A stretch of 5,287 nt of DNA from an uncultured Bacilli bacterium (GTDB lineage Bacteria > Bacillota_I > Bacilli_A > RF39 > UBA660): positions 1 to 5,287 of the forward strand of contig CANRPZ010000067.1 of the NCBI GenBank assembly GCA_947632625.1, in the 5' to 3' direction. Shown in pieces: positions 5,133 to 5,287 of this stretch (position 1 is the stretch's first letter; the number at the start of each line of letters is the position of its first letter). A program made the translations under genes and the position numbers. Under the pieces are notes generated by a model. It had not been told where the DNA came from, ran no database searches, and was given only the letters and a program-made list of their open reading frames with translations.

Positions 5133-5161
5133 TTGACTTTTTGGCTTTCTTTGCATATAAT
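5133..5161 (+). promoter_or_regulatory. Strong sigma-A promoter of rplM
   Basis: TTGACT (5133-5138), a 17-base spacer, and TATAAT (5156-5161). Only one mismatch to consensus overall, as expected for a ribosomal-protein operon. The start would fall near 5168, giving an approximately 80-base leader before rplM. TGCAAA (5122-5127) and TTTGCA (5150-5155) form an inverted repeat flanking the -35, with no known meaning. Confidence 0.85.
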
Positions 5162-5167
5162 TTTAAC

Positions 5168-5247
5168 TGGTACATTTTATTTGTTATGAAGCTTTATGCC
5201 TTGGGAAAGTAGAAGAGTGGATGACTAATGAAAGGAAAAGAATTCGT
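5168..5247 (+). promoter_or_regulatory. rplM 5' leader, candidate L13-type autoregulatory RNA
   Basis: About 80 untranslated bases lie between the predicted start and ATG 5248. The middle (5186-5225) is clearly richer in G and C than the surrounding sequence, suggesting constraint: it includes GCTTTATGCCTTGGGAAAGT, where GCTTT (5191-5195) can pair with AAAGT (5206-5210). Firmicutes are known to carry a structured L13 leader upstream of rplM (Rfam L13_leader) thought to bind L13. Whether this leader matches that model cannot be decided by eye. AAAGGAA (5231-5237) is the rplM Shine-Dalgarno. Confidence 0.4.
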
Positions 5248-5287
5248 ATGAAAACATTCATGCAAAAAAAAGAAAATATTGAACGTA
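5248..5287 (+). CDS. rplM: 50S ribosomal protein L13, N-terminal 13 codons only
   Basis: ATG 5248 opens a frame reading MKTFMQKKENIER, which fits the typical L13 start MKTFMAKPETVERKW. It then runs off the window. L13 is an early-assembling large-subunit protein, usually followed by rpsI. The preceding strong promoter, the long leader, the Shine-Dalgarno (AAAGGAA, 5231-5237) and the truA-rplM order common in Firmicutes all support the call despite the short stretch seen. Confidence 0.85.
   Translation, partial: MKTFMQKKENIER

Noticed and set aside
1..5287. tRNA or rRNA genes, CRISPR arrays, insertion sequences, phage genes
   Set aside because: No cloverleaf or rRNA-like sequence, regularly spaced repeats, transposase or integrase motifs were seen on either strand.

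Overview
The window is strongly A+T-rich, every gene is on the + strand, and spacing is tight. TGG is used for Trp and TGA is a real stop (divIC and truA both end in it), so the genetic code is the standard bacterial one, not the Mycoplasma code. Gene content (murA, the sporulation pair yabP-yabQ, divIC, an EcfA1/EcfA2-derived pair, truA, rplM) points to a low-GC Firmicute, most likely class Bacilli and possibly one of the uncultured gut lineages near the Mollicutes. The class-level placement is inference from gene order and composition. The finer placement is a guess.

Layout. (1) 1-880: the C-terminal two thirds of murA, ending in a hairpin terminator that contains its stop codon. (2) 891-1592: a membrane-anchored or secreted SGNH-hydrolase-fold protein in which all four signature catalytic residues appear substituted. 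(3) 1649-2244: yabP and yabQ, overlapping by one base. (4) 2233-2603: divIC, with its own near-consensus vegetative promoter inside the end of yabQ and its own terminator. (5) 2619-3988: two overlapping genes descended from the ECF-transporter ATPases EcfA1 and EcfA2, both heavily degenerate, with the usual ecfT gene missing after them. (6) 3991-4999: truA, then an unrecognised 97-residue helical protein that overlaps truA by 8 bases and may have a promoter inside truA. (7) 5000-5287: a non-coding or decayed stretch with a long A/T inverted repeat, then a strong promoter, an approximately 80-base leader and the first 13 codons of rplM (ribosomal protein L13).

How it fits together. Two conserved Firmicute neighbourhoods are joined here: yabP-yabQ-divIC (spore formation plus septum formation) and ecfA1-ecfA2-(ecfT)-truA-rplM (the end of the ribosomal-protein region). 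The ECF ATPase pair has kept its reading frames, ribosome binding sites and C-terminal EcfA signatures, but has lost most residues needed for ATP hydrolysis. The losses are complementary: at most one composite nucleotide site could form, and it would lack the catalytic glutamate and the switch histidine. Together with the SGNH-like protein, this makes three apparent pseudoenzymes within about 3 kb, and they are the most interesting content of the window.
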